Shown: one piece after another, positions 38,411 through 49,109 of the stretch
Numbering within the stretch: position 1 is the stretch's first letter
How the letters are laid out: the number at the start of each line of letters is the position of its first letter
From: Perognathus longimembris pacificus
Taxonomy: Eukaryota > Chordata > Mammalia > Rodentia > Heteromyidae
Direction of reading: 5' to 3'
Assembly (NCBI RefSeq): GCF_023159225.1
Contig: NC_063170.1
Location: 58,549,708-58,613,707, forward strand
Length of the DNA: 64,000 nucleotides
Notes under the pieces: model-generated
What the model was told of the DNA's origin: nothing
What the model saw: the letters and a program-made list of their open reading frames with translations, nothing else
Database searches by the model: none
Translations under genes and position numbers: made by a program

Positions 38411-38547
38411 TAGAGCTTTGAGCATGTACAATGAAAATTCCTACAGGGAAATATGATACAGACATTTCATATGGTTTAATTAACCCCTTTTTAAGAGGGA
38501 CTCTTTCTAGGGCTTTCATTCTCAGAAACATACTTTAGGAAATTGGG

Positions 38548-38650
38548 GGATGGTGGCAGAGAGAGATTGGGATGGGGAGGAAGAGATAGGGAGAGAGAGA
38601 GAGGGATGTGGGGAAGGAAGGAAAGGAGAGATAAAGGAGGGGGTGTGGAA
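38548..38650. repeat. GA-rich low-complexity tract
   Basis: A G/A-rich stretch including 'gagagagagagag', not attached to a recognised SINE. Confidence 0.7.
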
Positions 38651-38824
38651 GAGGAGCTAAAACTTGTAGATTCCATTACAGTGATGTGGCCAAGAATATG
38701 CTCTATAAACACAACAAATAGCATGAGTCGCTTTACCTAGGACTAAGACATGTGTATAAATGAATGAAAGATAAGGGTGAACTACAGAACTGCTGTGGAA
38801 ATTAAATATAAAAAGCAAATGTTC

Positions 38825-39425
38825 AAGTGCCAAAACCCTGTACTTGGGAATAAGACCTCATTTGCAAATAGGATCTCCTTGCGTGTAATCAAGTGAAGAT
38901 GGGGATCACATTGGATTAGGGTGGGCCCTAAGTCCAAAGACTGGTTTCCTTAGAAAGGTACAGATACATGGATGTCCACCAGGAAGACTGCAGTGAAAGT
39001 AGAAAGAGATGAGAATGGGGTAGCTACAATGTAAGGAACACCAAGGATGGATGCCACCTGCTGAGACTAAACAGAAACCAGGATTTTTGATCTTGTAAGC
39101 TAGATCTATGAAACAATTCATTTCTGGGTTTTGTTTTGTTAGTGGGGGGAGGGGCTTGAACTCAGGGCCTGTGCGCTGTCACTGAGCTCTCTCACTCAAG
39201 GCTAATTCTGGACCACTCTGAGTCCATTTCTGGTTTTCTGGTAGCTTATTGGAGATATGAGACACACAGACTTTCCTGCCCAGGATTGGCTTGAACTGAT
39301 ATCCTTGAATCTCAGCCTCCTGAGTAGCTAGGATTACAGGCAGGAGCAGCACCCCTGGCTCCTTCCTGTTATTTTAAGCTACATAGTTTATGATACTTTG
39401 TTACAGAAGCAAGCCCTGAGGGGCA
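38825..39425 (+). mobile_element. MLT1-like (MaLR) LTR split by a SINE
   Basis: 'ggaataagacctcatttgca', 'tgtaatcaagtgaagatggg' and 'tagggtgggccctaagtcca' match the mammalian MLT1-type LTR. Its 3' end 'attttaagctacatagttta' to 'ttgttacagaagcaagccct' reappears at 39,371-39,417 after a 7SL-Geo SINE. The LTR is the older element. No internal proviral sequence is seen. Confidence 0.75.
39125..39362 (-). mobile_element. 7SL-Geo SINE nested in LTR
   Basis: 'ggggcttgaactcagggcct', 'tttcctgcccaggattggct' and 'gctaggattacaggcaggag' form a reversed composite SINE between the two parts of the LTR. This gives a clear relative age order. Confidence 0.88.
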
Positions 39426-39499
39426 GTGGGGGAATTCATATAGGTTTAAGTTTGAACTACACAAATTTGCTTTTTTTAATGTACAGAATGTGGAGCCTC

Positions 39500-39652
39500 T
39501 TCATATATTTCCATTTATTGTTACATTTTAGATGTTGAACTGAGTAACAGAAATACAAATCTGCATACCCAAGATTCCCTTGCTACAGGGAAAGTCAGGA
39601 TTTTAACTCAGTCTGACCCAGATTCAGTCACTCTAGATCCCTTTGACAAAAC
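39500..39652 (-). repeat. MIR-like relic
   Basis: 'gtcaggattttaactcagtc' with preceding 'cccaagattcccttgctaca' resembles the reversed MIR core. Diverged. Confidence 0.4.
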
Positions 39653-39814
39653 AATTAGAAAGCATTCCTAAGTGTTAGATATGGCTCGGAAGGTTGGGGT
39701 GTCTTGTAGGAGTAAGGACACCATCCTGAACAGAACTCAGTAAGGCTAAGTTTACTTCTGTAGAAAGGTGAGCAATCAGCCAAAATCCTACAAACAAGCA
39801 CAAAAAACAGACTG

Positions 39815-39980
39815 GCACTCTCTCACACACACTCTCTCTCTCTCCCTTCTCTCTCCCTCTTTTCTCTCTCTCCCCTCTTTCTCTCCCTCTCCTGTCTCTC
39901 TCTGTCTCTCTCTGTCTGTCTCTCTGTCTCTGTCTCTCTGTCTCTGTCTGTCTCTGTCTCTCTGTCTCTCTGTCTCTCTA

Positions 39981-40046
<66 letters not shown>

Positions 40047-40298
40047 CCTCTCCCTCTCCCTCTTTTTTTTCTGGGCCTGGGGCTTGAACTCCCGGGTGCT
40101 GTGCTGTCCCTGAGCTTCTTTTCTGCTCAACACTAGTGCTCTATCACTTGACCACAGAGCCACTTCCAGCTTTTTCTGTGGTTAATTGGAGATAGGAGTC
40201 TCACAGACTTTACTGCCCAGGCTGCTTTGAACCATGACGGTCAGACCTCAACCTCCTAACCAGGATTATAGGCATGAGTCACTAGCACCTAGTAAGGC
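39815..40298 (-). mobile_element. 7SL-Geo SINE with about 255-bp pyrimidine tail
   Basis: A CT/TCTG pyrimidine tract (39,815-40,071) leads into 'ggggcttgaactcccgggtg', 'tgctctatcacttgaccaca', 'ggttaattggagataggagt' and 'aggcatgagtcactagcacc'. On the minus strand the tail is (GA)n/(GACA)n, the same kind as at 13.7 kb. A 122-codon frame here is repeat translation. Confidence 0.9.
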
Positions 40299-40856
40299 CC
40301 CTAACCCAGCTGGTCCTGACCATTTTGGCTGAGCTAGGGTTCACAATCTTCAAAGGCTGTGGTTTAATAAACAGGACTAGGTTGCACCTAAAATTCAAAA
40401 GCCCTGTAACAGGATGTCTTAAAGTGTAGTAGTAAAAGAATGTAACTAAAAGTTAATCAACAAGGGCCAAGCTACCTGGCCAAACCAGGCACTTCTCACA
40501 AAAACAATTCTCACAAGATTGATAGAAAGGTAGCAACTCACTCAGATAGAGAAGGCTTTTCTCACATAGGTATTAGTGAGTTGTAAACTTAGTTTATTCT
40601 ACTTCGGTTTTCTGTGGTATAGTCGGGTTTTTTTCCCTGTGTCAGAGAAAGAGGATAAGAACGTGGAGTCATAGACTCAGCCTTCATGTCTGTGGCATTA
40701 AATACTTTGAGCCTTTGAGTAGAGAGGCTGAGCCCCTTTTCAAAGCATTTGCATGTTGAATCTGTGCATGCACTCCTCATACAACACAATGCCAGGGTCA
40801 TTTTCTTACTACGGATCCTTTGGTAAGCTTTAGGTGGAAAAATTATCATGTGTACA
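40299..40856. other. unique sequence, no gene seen
   Basis: Single-copy interval with no gene signal. Confidence 0.5.
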
Positions 40857-41215
40857 GTAATCCACCCTTATCCTTGGTTTTGTGTCCCTTTGTTTCAGCT
40901 ACCCACAGAAAACCCTTAAAAGTTAAATGGAAAACTCTCACAGAAGAAGCAGTTGCAACTTGCAAGACATTCTGACTAGCATGATGATGAACACTTGTCC
41001 TTTCCTGCTCCATTCCACCTAGGGCCTGATTCATTTCTTTGTCCACTGTCTCCATACTGTATAGGCTACCTGCCTGTCCATCACCTGTTAGCCATCCTGC
41101 TTATCTGATGGACTGTGTTAGGCTTGAGGCTCACAGTGCTCATGTTCAAGTACCTATTTCACTTAGTACTGGCTCCAGAGTGTCAGAGTGGTAATGAGGT
41201 AGAGAACCTAAAATT
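40857..41215 (+). mobile_element. Tigger-like (pogo/TcMar) DNA transposon relic
   Basis: 'acccttatccttggttttgt', 'agttaaatggaaaactctca', 'tgtccactgtctccatactg' and 'gtgttaggcttgaggctcac', then 'tgttcaagtacctatttcac', parallel the 5' noncoding part of a Tigger element. The match ends close to where the transposase frame would begin ('actggctccagagtgtcaga'). No open transposase remains. Confidence 0.75.
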
Positions 41216-42060
41216 GATCCTCATTAAGTGGCCAATTTTATATAAAAATTCTCTTTCATGTGTGTGGTCCTTCCTGCTGGCCTTCTAGGAGTTTGGTTAC
41301 CAACAAAGCAGTTCTGAATCTTTTTTTCAGTGGGGAACATTAGATTCCCCTGGAAAATACACACTGCTTGCAATACTATTTCTCATTTTAGAGAACTGAT
41401 TAATTCTCTAAGATCTGCCCTTCAACCCGAGATGAAATCTGCCTCTAAAGATCCTTCTTGGGTTTCAGAGCCCAAATGAGTGAAATAACAAAACTGTGAC
41501 ATGGAAAGTGGGGCTGTATCTTTGAAATTTTACCACTTTACAGGTTAAAACAGAAACAAACAGCCCAAGCTGGTGTAGAGTAGATGCATAACAAATGGTA
41601 GCCCAGGAGATTATAGTTAACATAAGCGTAGATGTCATATGGACAGTCACAGATGATTTGACCAGGATGCTCTGCCTCATTGAGGTAGGCTCTTAACTCA
41701 GAAGATGTAATCAGATAGGTCAGCCAGCAATGAGGGTAGGGGAACTTTATTCCTGCCAATATTCTGTCTGGCAGAAACCACCCCTTCCTGCAACTCCTGA
41801 ACAAGAAGGGTTCAATAGTCAGAGATTGAACCATCTTAACTATCAAGTCCATCTTTAAACCAGTCATTGTAGCCAGGAGTGGGGGAACCAGCTTTGCCTT
41901 ATCACCTCAGAGCTGGGAGAGCGACTTTGCTTCTTCCAGAATAAGCACTCATAGGAGAAAACCCAAACAGGAAGTCAGATAAAATAAAATTGACCCCAGC
42001 AGGCCAAAAACAGCCAAGGCATATGACAAGAACCTAAATGAAGGTTTACATGTGAAATAT
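41216..42060. other. unique sequence, no gene seen
   Basis: A 109-codon minus frame (41,538-41,867) is unrecognised and has no splice context. It is probably chance or an unrecognised old repeat. Confidence 0.45.
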
Positions 42061-42540
42061 GCACATGAGATGTGGTTGAAAATAGCTCATTGCTTCCCGG
42101 ATCTGGACAGCCATAATCAAGTCATGTCTCTTGAGTCCCAACAGTGTGTACCTTAATGGGCCAATGCTAATTGGTCACCAGTGAGGAGCCTGTGGCCTTC
42201 CCTTGCACAAGCATTTTTAAAAAGGTCCCGCTGAAGTCATTTATATATTTTAGAGCAGTTAATGTGCCCCAGTGGGCTTGAAGCAAAAGATGCATTTTGA
42301 AATATCTAATGAGTAAATGGAGCATTTAGTAAGACACAGTCTAATTACTTTAGGTCTTTGTAAAATATTAATTTAAGGCAACTGCAGCATTAAGGAGTAA
42401 GTTTGCCAAGTGTTGCTCAGTGATTTAGCTCTGTGACTGCCATTAATATCAATAGAAGTCTTGCAGCTCACTTGCCACCCATTGCTTTGGAAATGTACCC
42501 CTTAGGTATTTAGAAATCAGCTACTGTGAAGGTTTTCTTC
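42060..42540. promoter_or_regulatory. candidate conserved noncoding element
   Basis: Repeat-free and rich in homeodomain-type cores ('tctaattactttagg', 'ccattaatatc', 'attaatttaagg'), with a palindromic CCAAT/ATTGG pair at 42,161-42,174. The texture resembles developmental enhancers. This is inference from one sequence. Confidence 0.35.
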
Positions 42541-42664
42541 AATGAAAGTTCCAGAAGGACATGTGGCATTTAGTTTGGGTTAGGGCTATGGCCTTGGGGG
42601 CCAGGGTCACAAATAGAGACTCACATTCCCTGTCATGTGCTACCTCACAAAGTTAGAAAGAATA

Positions 42665-42945
42665 CCTGGTCAGGTGCCTGCAGCTAACCTCTGTAATCCT
42701 AGCTCCTTAGAAGGTAGGGATCTGAGGATTTCCGTTCAAAGCCAGACTGGGCAGGAAAGTCTGTGAGACTCTTAGCTCCAATGAACCATCAAAAAGCCAG
42801 AAATGGGAGTGTGGCCCAAGTGATCGGTTGTTAGCCTTAAGTAAAAAGGCTAGAATACAGCACCTGGGCCCTGAGTTGAAGCCTCAGTACCAGCACAGAA
42901 AGAAGAAGAGAAAGAGAATGAGGAAAAGGAGGAGGAATAACTGTA
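42665..42945 (+). mobile_element. 7SL-Geo SINE with GA/GGA tail
   Basis: 'ctgtaatcctagctccttag', 'gccagactgggcaggaaagt', 'gagactcttagctccaatga' and 'gggccctgagttgaagcctc', then a purine-rich tail 42,896-42,940. Complete but mutated. Confidence 0.88.
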
Positions 42946-43534
42946 CAAATATCATCAATGTCACTACAGAATTTGGTCTGCCTTAAAATTAAAATACTTT
43001 CCAAGAACCTTTATGCTATGTATATACCATTCCAGACTTAGTATTAAATTAGCTTAAAGATGCCACATGTCAATTCTAATACCCATTGGAACAAACACTG
43101 AATAATCCTCAATTGAAACTTACAAAAGTATTTAAGTAAACTAGAAGTTATGGAATTATTGTAAGACAACTCCCCAGCTATTGCCATAGCTGGTTTGATG
43201 CCAATGGAAGAGAATGAAATGCAAGTCTTTCCTGCCATTCTAAAATTTCACACTTTACGTAGAGTAACTTTTCAGATGCACACTAGTGGCTAACTTGACT
43301 GACATCATTAGCTAGCCTGGTTAATGGTTTTCCAAGTCCAATGAAGAGTTACTTTGAGAAATAAATCATGCTTTGGCCCCTCCATTTGCATGATGGAAAT
43401 TCTCAGCTCTAAGCAAGAGCAGTGTCACCATGTCATGGAATGCAGAAAGAAGCTGCTGACATGGGAAGGGCTGTACAGTGTTGTAAAGATGAATTGTGCT
43501 CTGGTGGTTCGTGGGAGAATGGCTGATGTGGCAG
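42946..43534. other. unique sequence, no gene seen
   Basis: Single-copy interval. Overlapping 63-78-codon frames at 43,354-43,624 are shadows of one another. Confidence 0.5.
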
Positions 43535-43990
43535 CGATCGCAGAATAAGAATCTTGTGCCTGTAAACACAGCCACGCAGGAGGCGGAGCTTGGTGGGATC
43601 ATAGTTCAAGGGCAACCTGGACAAAACTTAGCAAGCCCCTGTGATCCTAGCTACATAGGAGAGCAGGAGTTAGATGATCACATACTCAAGAGATTCTCTG
43701 TCCAAGGTGAGCCCCAGGCTAAAACAGGAGTCTGTTTCCCCAAAATAACTAGAGCAAAAATGACTGGAGTGTTGTTGAAGTGGTAGAGCATGGCCTAGCA
43801 AGTGGCAGCCCTGAGTTTAACCCCAGAAGCCACTAAGGAGGAAGGGAGGGGAAGAAAGAGGGGGTAGAGGGAGAAGAAAAGGGAGGGCCAAGGAGAAGGA
43901 TGGAGAGGGAAAGGGGGAGGGGAGGGTAAGAAGGAGAAGAGGGGAGGTGAAGAGAAGAGAGAAGAGAAGAAAAGGAAGGAAATCGAAGAG
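43535..43990 (+). mobile_element. older composite SINE with purine tail
   Basis: Two B1-like units ('ggaggcggagcttggtggga' and 'gatcctagctacataggaga') and a tRNA-like unit ('gaagtggtagagcatggcct', 'gagtttaaccccagaagcca'), then a G/A tract 43,833-43,987. Same architecture as 5,965-6,310. Confidence 0.78.
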
Positions 43991-44129
43991 AAGGTCTATC
44001 AGAGTTTGCAGTGAAAACTCTGAAGACAGCTGCAATTGTTTCTCTCACATGGAAATGACCTGTCATGTAACTGAACTCCAGCGCACAGTTTTGGAAGCCA
44101 TCTCTGCTGGCCCTGTGTCATTCATAGAT

Positions 44130-45700
44130 TGATTCACAATCATGCCTGACACCTTCATGTCCTACTTCATCAGACCCCTTCTCCTGATAAGCCCCTCGTA
44201 CCTTGACTTTCTGAGTGCCTTTGCCTCTTGCAAGAGCTAATTTAATTTGGGAGTGTGCAAGCTAAGTCCCGTGTCGCTCTCTTTCAACTCCAGCAAATAT
44301 TTCATTGTTTGTAATGCCTCTTAATACGCTAAACAATATTTATGCTGCACTCTACAACATTTTATAACTTTCTTCTAATTGCCTTAGCAGTCTTTAAAAC
44401 CAGAGCTTAGCACTTCGATAATAAGCGTATTAATTTGTCTAACGTTTAAGTTCTTACAAAGGAAGAGACAAGCATTAATTTTGTTTAGTTAAAACAAGCT
44501 TTGCTTTTGAACAGCAGGTGGTAATTGAAACAAAACAAGGACTCATTAGAGGAGCGTCTGGTGGCTCATGATACAAACAGAGCACACTAGAAAACCCAAA
44601 CACAAGAGCCCTGAAATAAAGTGGTCATCATCTAATTAACAGAACATGTTTTAATTACCGAGTAAACCATGCAGCGCCGTGTGTCAATTTAACTGATGTG
44701 CTAAGTGCCAGTTTACAATATCAGAAACAGACAAATAATTGGAATCTAATTACATGCAGGTCTATTGCACACCAGCGCCTCCAGCCCATCTTAATAAACA
44801 AGTTTTTACATCAAACCATGAATAGCAAATACAGCCGTGCTGTTAATTGCTACATTGTGATATTGGGACTTTGCCAGCTCTGACTATTAAAATAAGCTCT
44901 TGTGTGGATTGCAGTTTCTCTGCTACGCTTTAATTAGAATCAAATGAGAGGCAGAGATCGGGCGGTATTACTGCAATTCAATATATGTAAATAAGATAAC
45001 TGGCTAATCTTTTTATTTTATTTCTGAGCCTCCATGCAATAGGCGGTTTAGTTATGGTAATAGGTTATCACTTTGCAAATGAAATAGACTTGCACTGTGA
45101 GATGAATCGAGAAACATGTAATCTTTGCTAGAGAGTCTAAATATTCTCCTTCATTCACACGTGAGATCCGGAGAACTTTCTCACCCAAGATATATGGAGC
45201 TATATATTTTTTAATGCCCAATATTGGCCTCGTTTCTTGAGCAATAGCTTTTGATGTTGTATTTCATTTGTCTAATAAACGCATGATCCATAACATGCTA
45301 TTTACAATGCTCCGACAGATATTTCAAGATCAACTCCTCTCATGGAGAATCATTTGAGTACTTGAGAGGTGGCAGGGAAGGTCTACATAAATACTGTATA
45401 ATGCAAATGTTAAATTAAGACCAAGGCACAGATAACACTCATATTTCATACTGTATAGAAATGTGCTGCTTGTCATAGAACTAATCAGGAATTCAAAAAT
45501 ACCGAGAATGAAAATGAAATCTATGGTTAGGCTGTCACTGATGGGCCATTTTTCTGTATTTTTCCAAATAGGGAAGAAGATGGTATAGCTATTGTTGAAA
45601 AATTACCAAGTAATGATCTCCTGGGAAGATCTCCTTATGTTTCATTAGAATTGTAATTAGAAGTGTCCGTGACCTTGGGAAACCAGCTTCAGGAGCAAGC
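44130..45700. promoter_or_regulatory. candidate developmental enhancer / conserved noncoding cluster
   Basis: About 1.6 kb with no recognised repeat. Four exact TAATTA homeodomain cores lie within 305 bp (44,633; 44,652; 44,747; 44,931), with further 'taattg' and 'ttaatt' sites nearby. An E-box CAGGTG sits at 44,515-44,520 immediately beside 'gtaattg'. No long open frame is present. This is the strongest regulatory candidate of the window, but target gene and tissue cannot be named. Confidence 0.45.
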
Positions 45701-48228
45701 TCTCCTCTCTTTTGTTTAAGAAAAAAAAAAATCTAAGTTTCTTCTACTCCTAGGCTCTAGGCAATGTTAACTGAACTCCATGGAGGGGGGTTGGGAAAGA
45801 TAGGAGACATTTAAAATATGCTTCTCTGATGCAATAAATGGAAATAAGCAAATGCACAAGGGGATAGCATGCACTCCATCTGAGTTGCAGTGTGTCATTG
45901 TGAATCAACCCCCTCTCCACACACAACCCCCATCACCTCCACCCTTGGAGACTTTTTTCCCCTGGGAGATTTCCTAGGTCAGGCCAATGGTTAGAACTGT
46001 CTTCTACTGAAGACCAGGAAAGCTGTATTGAGTAGCTGGAAACTCCGGAAACCGTAAAGAGTACCCTGAGCCATTTGCAACTTCTGCCTTGAAGGAAGAA
46101 AGCCAAGCCACTCTCATTGGCTTCAACTGAAGTCAGCTTACAACAATACTCTGAAAACTTGGCGCCTGTCCTCGCCAATTTAAATTTCCATCACACTATT
46201 GTCCGAGGCTCATGCTTTTCACATGGTTTGCCTGGTGGCTGCAGTCCAACTCCCAGAAGGGAGCAAATGTACCACGCAAAATACTGGAAGGGTCCACATG
46301 TTTCCAGCACCTCATTGGGGACCTTAGTGCAGAGGTACAAAACATCCTTGGTAACTCATGTTGTTGGCGAAATCACAAAGGATTTTAGGTTGGTACCTCA
46401 TCCATCTCGGTTCAAAAATGAAACGGAGCATCTTGGTCAATTGTCAAAAAAAAAAAAAAGACCTCCTATCATCACCCATCCTCTTTGCCTCCTGTTAAAG
46501 CGTGCCAACCCTGGTCACAATATAGAATCAAAATGTTTAAAATGCAGAGAAAATGTGTATCAAAACGCATGAGGGGCTGGAAAAGGAATGTATTAAGGTT
46601 AAATTTTACAAGCATAATTCCATATGTTGAAAGCATCTTGTAGTTATGTCAAATACAGATGAAGCTATAAATTAACCCAGAATCAGAAGTGTCAAGTTTC
46701 AGCCTAATGCTGAATATATATGTATATATATACATATATATATCTTTAAAATTCTTATTAAACTATGAAAACATGCTAAACATAGAAAAAGCTAACAACT
46801 GCACCAAAAGTAAGACAGAGTGTTACTAATGTCTGCCAACTGGTGTTACTCACCAGGGCAATCAATCACACATGAGCAAACCTCTGTGGCAGACAAGCAG
46901 GAAAACTGAAACCCACCTCTCTTCCACGGTTGTCTTATTTGTGGTTGTTCTTGCAATGATTCTACATTATTCCTTTTGCTTGCTGTTAACCCTAAGAGGG
47001 CATGGTTAGCGAGAGGAAAACGTTTATTCAATTAGAATGTCTTTATGTCTACTTAAAGCACATACAAAACTGTCAGCAATAGACAAATTAGTTACTTTGG
47101 GCTGGAGCATTGGCTCAGTTTATTCTATATATGAATTCTAATAAATTATATCCATGTTATTACAAAAACTATAACTGACATGCTGTCGGAACTCTACACG
47201 TGTATGCCTAGAAATTCACATAGTGATTTGAAAGCTGTCACGTTCAGTCCTGTTGTAAACATTGCCCTCATTTGCTAAACAGTGCTGTTATGTCTTTGGG
47301 CAGCTTTAATTTTTACACATACCACCCCCCCTTTCAGGCCTATAACTCTGAATGCATGGAAACGCTAAAGGAAAATAGCCTTCCTTAAGAGATTGAACGG
47401 CTCTATCAGGAGACAAAGCATAGCGTAAGAAAATATTTTCTTTCGAAACCATCCCAGGCCAAGAAATAATGTGTGCCTATTTGACAAAGTTTATTGACAA
47501 AGTCAATAAACACTTTCCAAATCCACGTTTGATTGTATTTCTGCAACCTCGAAAGAGATCTTCAGTATTCCGCGAAATCACATCTGCTCTTGCTAATTTG
47601 GAGTTGCATACAAATATCTTAACCAGAAGTTAAAATAATTGTCACAAAGGAAAAAAAAAAAAGAAAAATCAAGTGACTTCTGAATAGTGACGGGAGTGTG
47701 TGTTTAGTGAAGGCTACAAACTTCTCGCTTGCAACTCCTAGGCGTGCCCTTGCTCAAACCCTACCCAGAAAGATGGTAGGATGAGAAGATCTGGGGAAAT
47801 GATTGGGTCATGGAAGGCTACAGAGAAAGATCCCTTTTCCCTTCCAGCAGGAGCAGACAGTGGGGAGGACACAGGAACCAGGAAGCGAATACACTCACAC
47901 ACTCAGTCTGCTGGCGCCTTTCCAAGTCAGGCTCCAAAGATCCATATTGGCTCATCATCTCCTGCCCGTCCCCTCAGTGTATGGTCTTCCATTGTAGCAG
48001 CCTGAATACTCAAAGGCATTTTGGAGAAATGTGTTTTGCAATCCTTCCTTTCTTTCCCGGCCACCCTACACGGGTTTGCTCCAAGCTCAACACAGGGCTG
48101 CATGCTGTAGGCTGTCATCAGGGGGAAGAGTCAGACAGTAAAAAACGACTCCTGATGAATGTGACTAAACCACAGTCCCACATCCCAGGCCCATGAAGCT
48201 AGGAGCTAACATCCAGAAGTTCCAATAC
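45701..48228. other. repeat-poor block, no gene established
   Basis: About 2.5 kb without clear SINE or L1. It includes the longest non-repeat plus frame of the window (46,117-46,572, 151 codons), which crosses an A14-type run at 46,446-46,459 coding lysines and resembles no protein I know. An AT palindrome-like run lies at 46,718-46,745. 47,200-47,640 has conserved-noncoding texture. No gene is called. Confidence 0.4.
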
Positions 48229-48239
48229 AAAAAGGAAGG
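48229..48239. repeat. target-site duplication, left copy
   Basis: 'aaaaaggaagg', identical to 49,099-49,109. The pair frames the GAPDH retrocopy. Confidence 0.88.
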
Positions 48240-49098
48240 CTTGGGCTCTCCGCTCTTCCCGGTTCTGACTGGTTCTCTTCCCGGTCTACATGCCTGAGAC
48301 AAGATGGAGAAGGTAGAGTGAATGGAATTGGCCACGATGGGCACCCGGTCATGTATTGACCTCAACCACATGGTGTACATGTTCCAGCATGCCTCCTTCC
48401 CCGTGACGAGTTCAATAGCACGGTCCAAATGGAGAGCCTGAAGGTTGGCATCTTCCAGGAGCCACATCCCGCCAACATCGAATAGGGCGATGCTAAGCAC
48501 GTGGTAGAGTCTACAGGTGTCTTCCTCCCCGTGGGGAAGGCTGGGGCCCACTTGATGTAAGACAGACCTAAAGAGTCATCATCTCTGCCCCTTGGGCCGA
48601 TGCCCCCGCGTTTACCATGGGGGTGAGCCATGAGAGAAGGATGACCATCGCTCAAGATCAGGAAGCCACTGTGCCAGGGCACTCTGGGCTACACCGTGGA
48701 CCAGGCTGTGTCCCACGATCCTAAGAGCGGAGCCCACTCAACTCTTCCACCATCCACGCCATCCACGTCCCGGCTGGCACCGCCCTCAAGGGCCACTTGG
48801 TCAAGCAACGGATTTGGCTACAGTCACAGAGTGGTCACCCGCCTGATCCACGTGGCCTCCAAAGAATAAGAGCCCCTAGACCACCCACCCCAGCAAGAAC
48901 GGGAGAGGAAGAGAGGCCCTGGCTCCTGGGGACTCCCTGTGGGCGCTCAGCTACCCCACACAGAGAACCTCCCCTCCTCACAGTACCCCAACCCCCACAC
49001 ACACACCTCCTGCCCAAGGGGAGGGGCTTAGAGCCCTAACTGTGACCTGTGACCAACTACCACCAATAAACTCACCCCTGGAGCCAAAAACATAAAAT
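48240..49098 (+). pseudogene. GAPDH: processed GAPDH pseudogene, internally deleted
   Basis: A retrocopy of glyceraldehyde-3-phosphate dehydrogenase mRNA, the glycolytic enzyme. The order is: a GC-rich 5'-UTR (48,240-48,303), a start (ATGGAGAAGGTAGAG, 48,304) matching the GAPDH MGKVKV start, and a TGA at codon 6. A deletion then joins to 'attgacctcaaccacatggt' (IDLNHMVYMFQ). Next come 'catcttccaggagcc' (IFQE) and 'gtagagtctacaggtgtctt' (VESTGVF), then 'agagtcatcatctctgcccc' (RVIISAP). A large deletion removes the catalytic-cysteine region. The carboxyl end resumes at 'ctgggctacaccgtggacca' (LGYT.DQ) and ends 'gtggcctccaaagaataa' (VASKE, stop). The 3'-UTR starts 'ccaccccagcaagaa', with AATAAA at 49,065-49,070 and an A-rich tail. 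There are no introns, and an 11-bp duplication flanks it. Non-functional. Confidence 0.95.
49065..49070 (+). other. polyadenylation signal of GAPDH retrocopy
   Basis: AATAAA lies 20-25 bp before the A-rich tail, retained from the parent mRNA. Confidence 0.85.
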
Positions 49099-49109
49099 AA
49101 AAAGGAAGG
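49099..49109. repeat. target-site duplication, right copy
   Basis: 'aaaaaggaagg' follows the A-rich tail and repeats the left flank exactly. Confidence 0.88.

Noticed and set aside
39768..40136. 122-codon plus frame rich in Ser/Leu
   Set aside because: It is a CT microsatellite plus reversed SINE right module.
47098..47120. ID SINE start ('gggctggagcattggctcag')
   Set aside because: Only about 20 bp resemble the head and no B-box or tail follows.
48240..49098. Functional GAPDH-like gene
   Set aside because: Stop at codon 6, frameshifts and loss of the catalytic-cysteine region.
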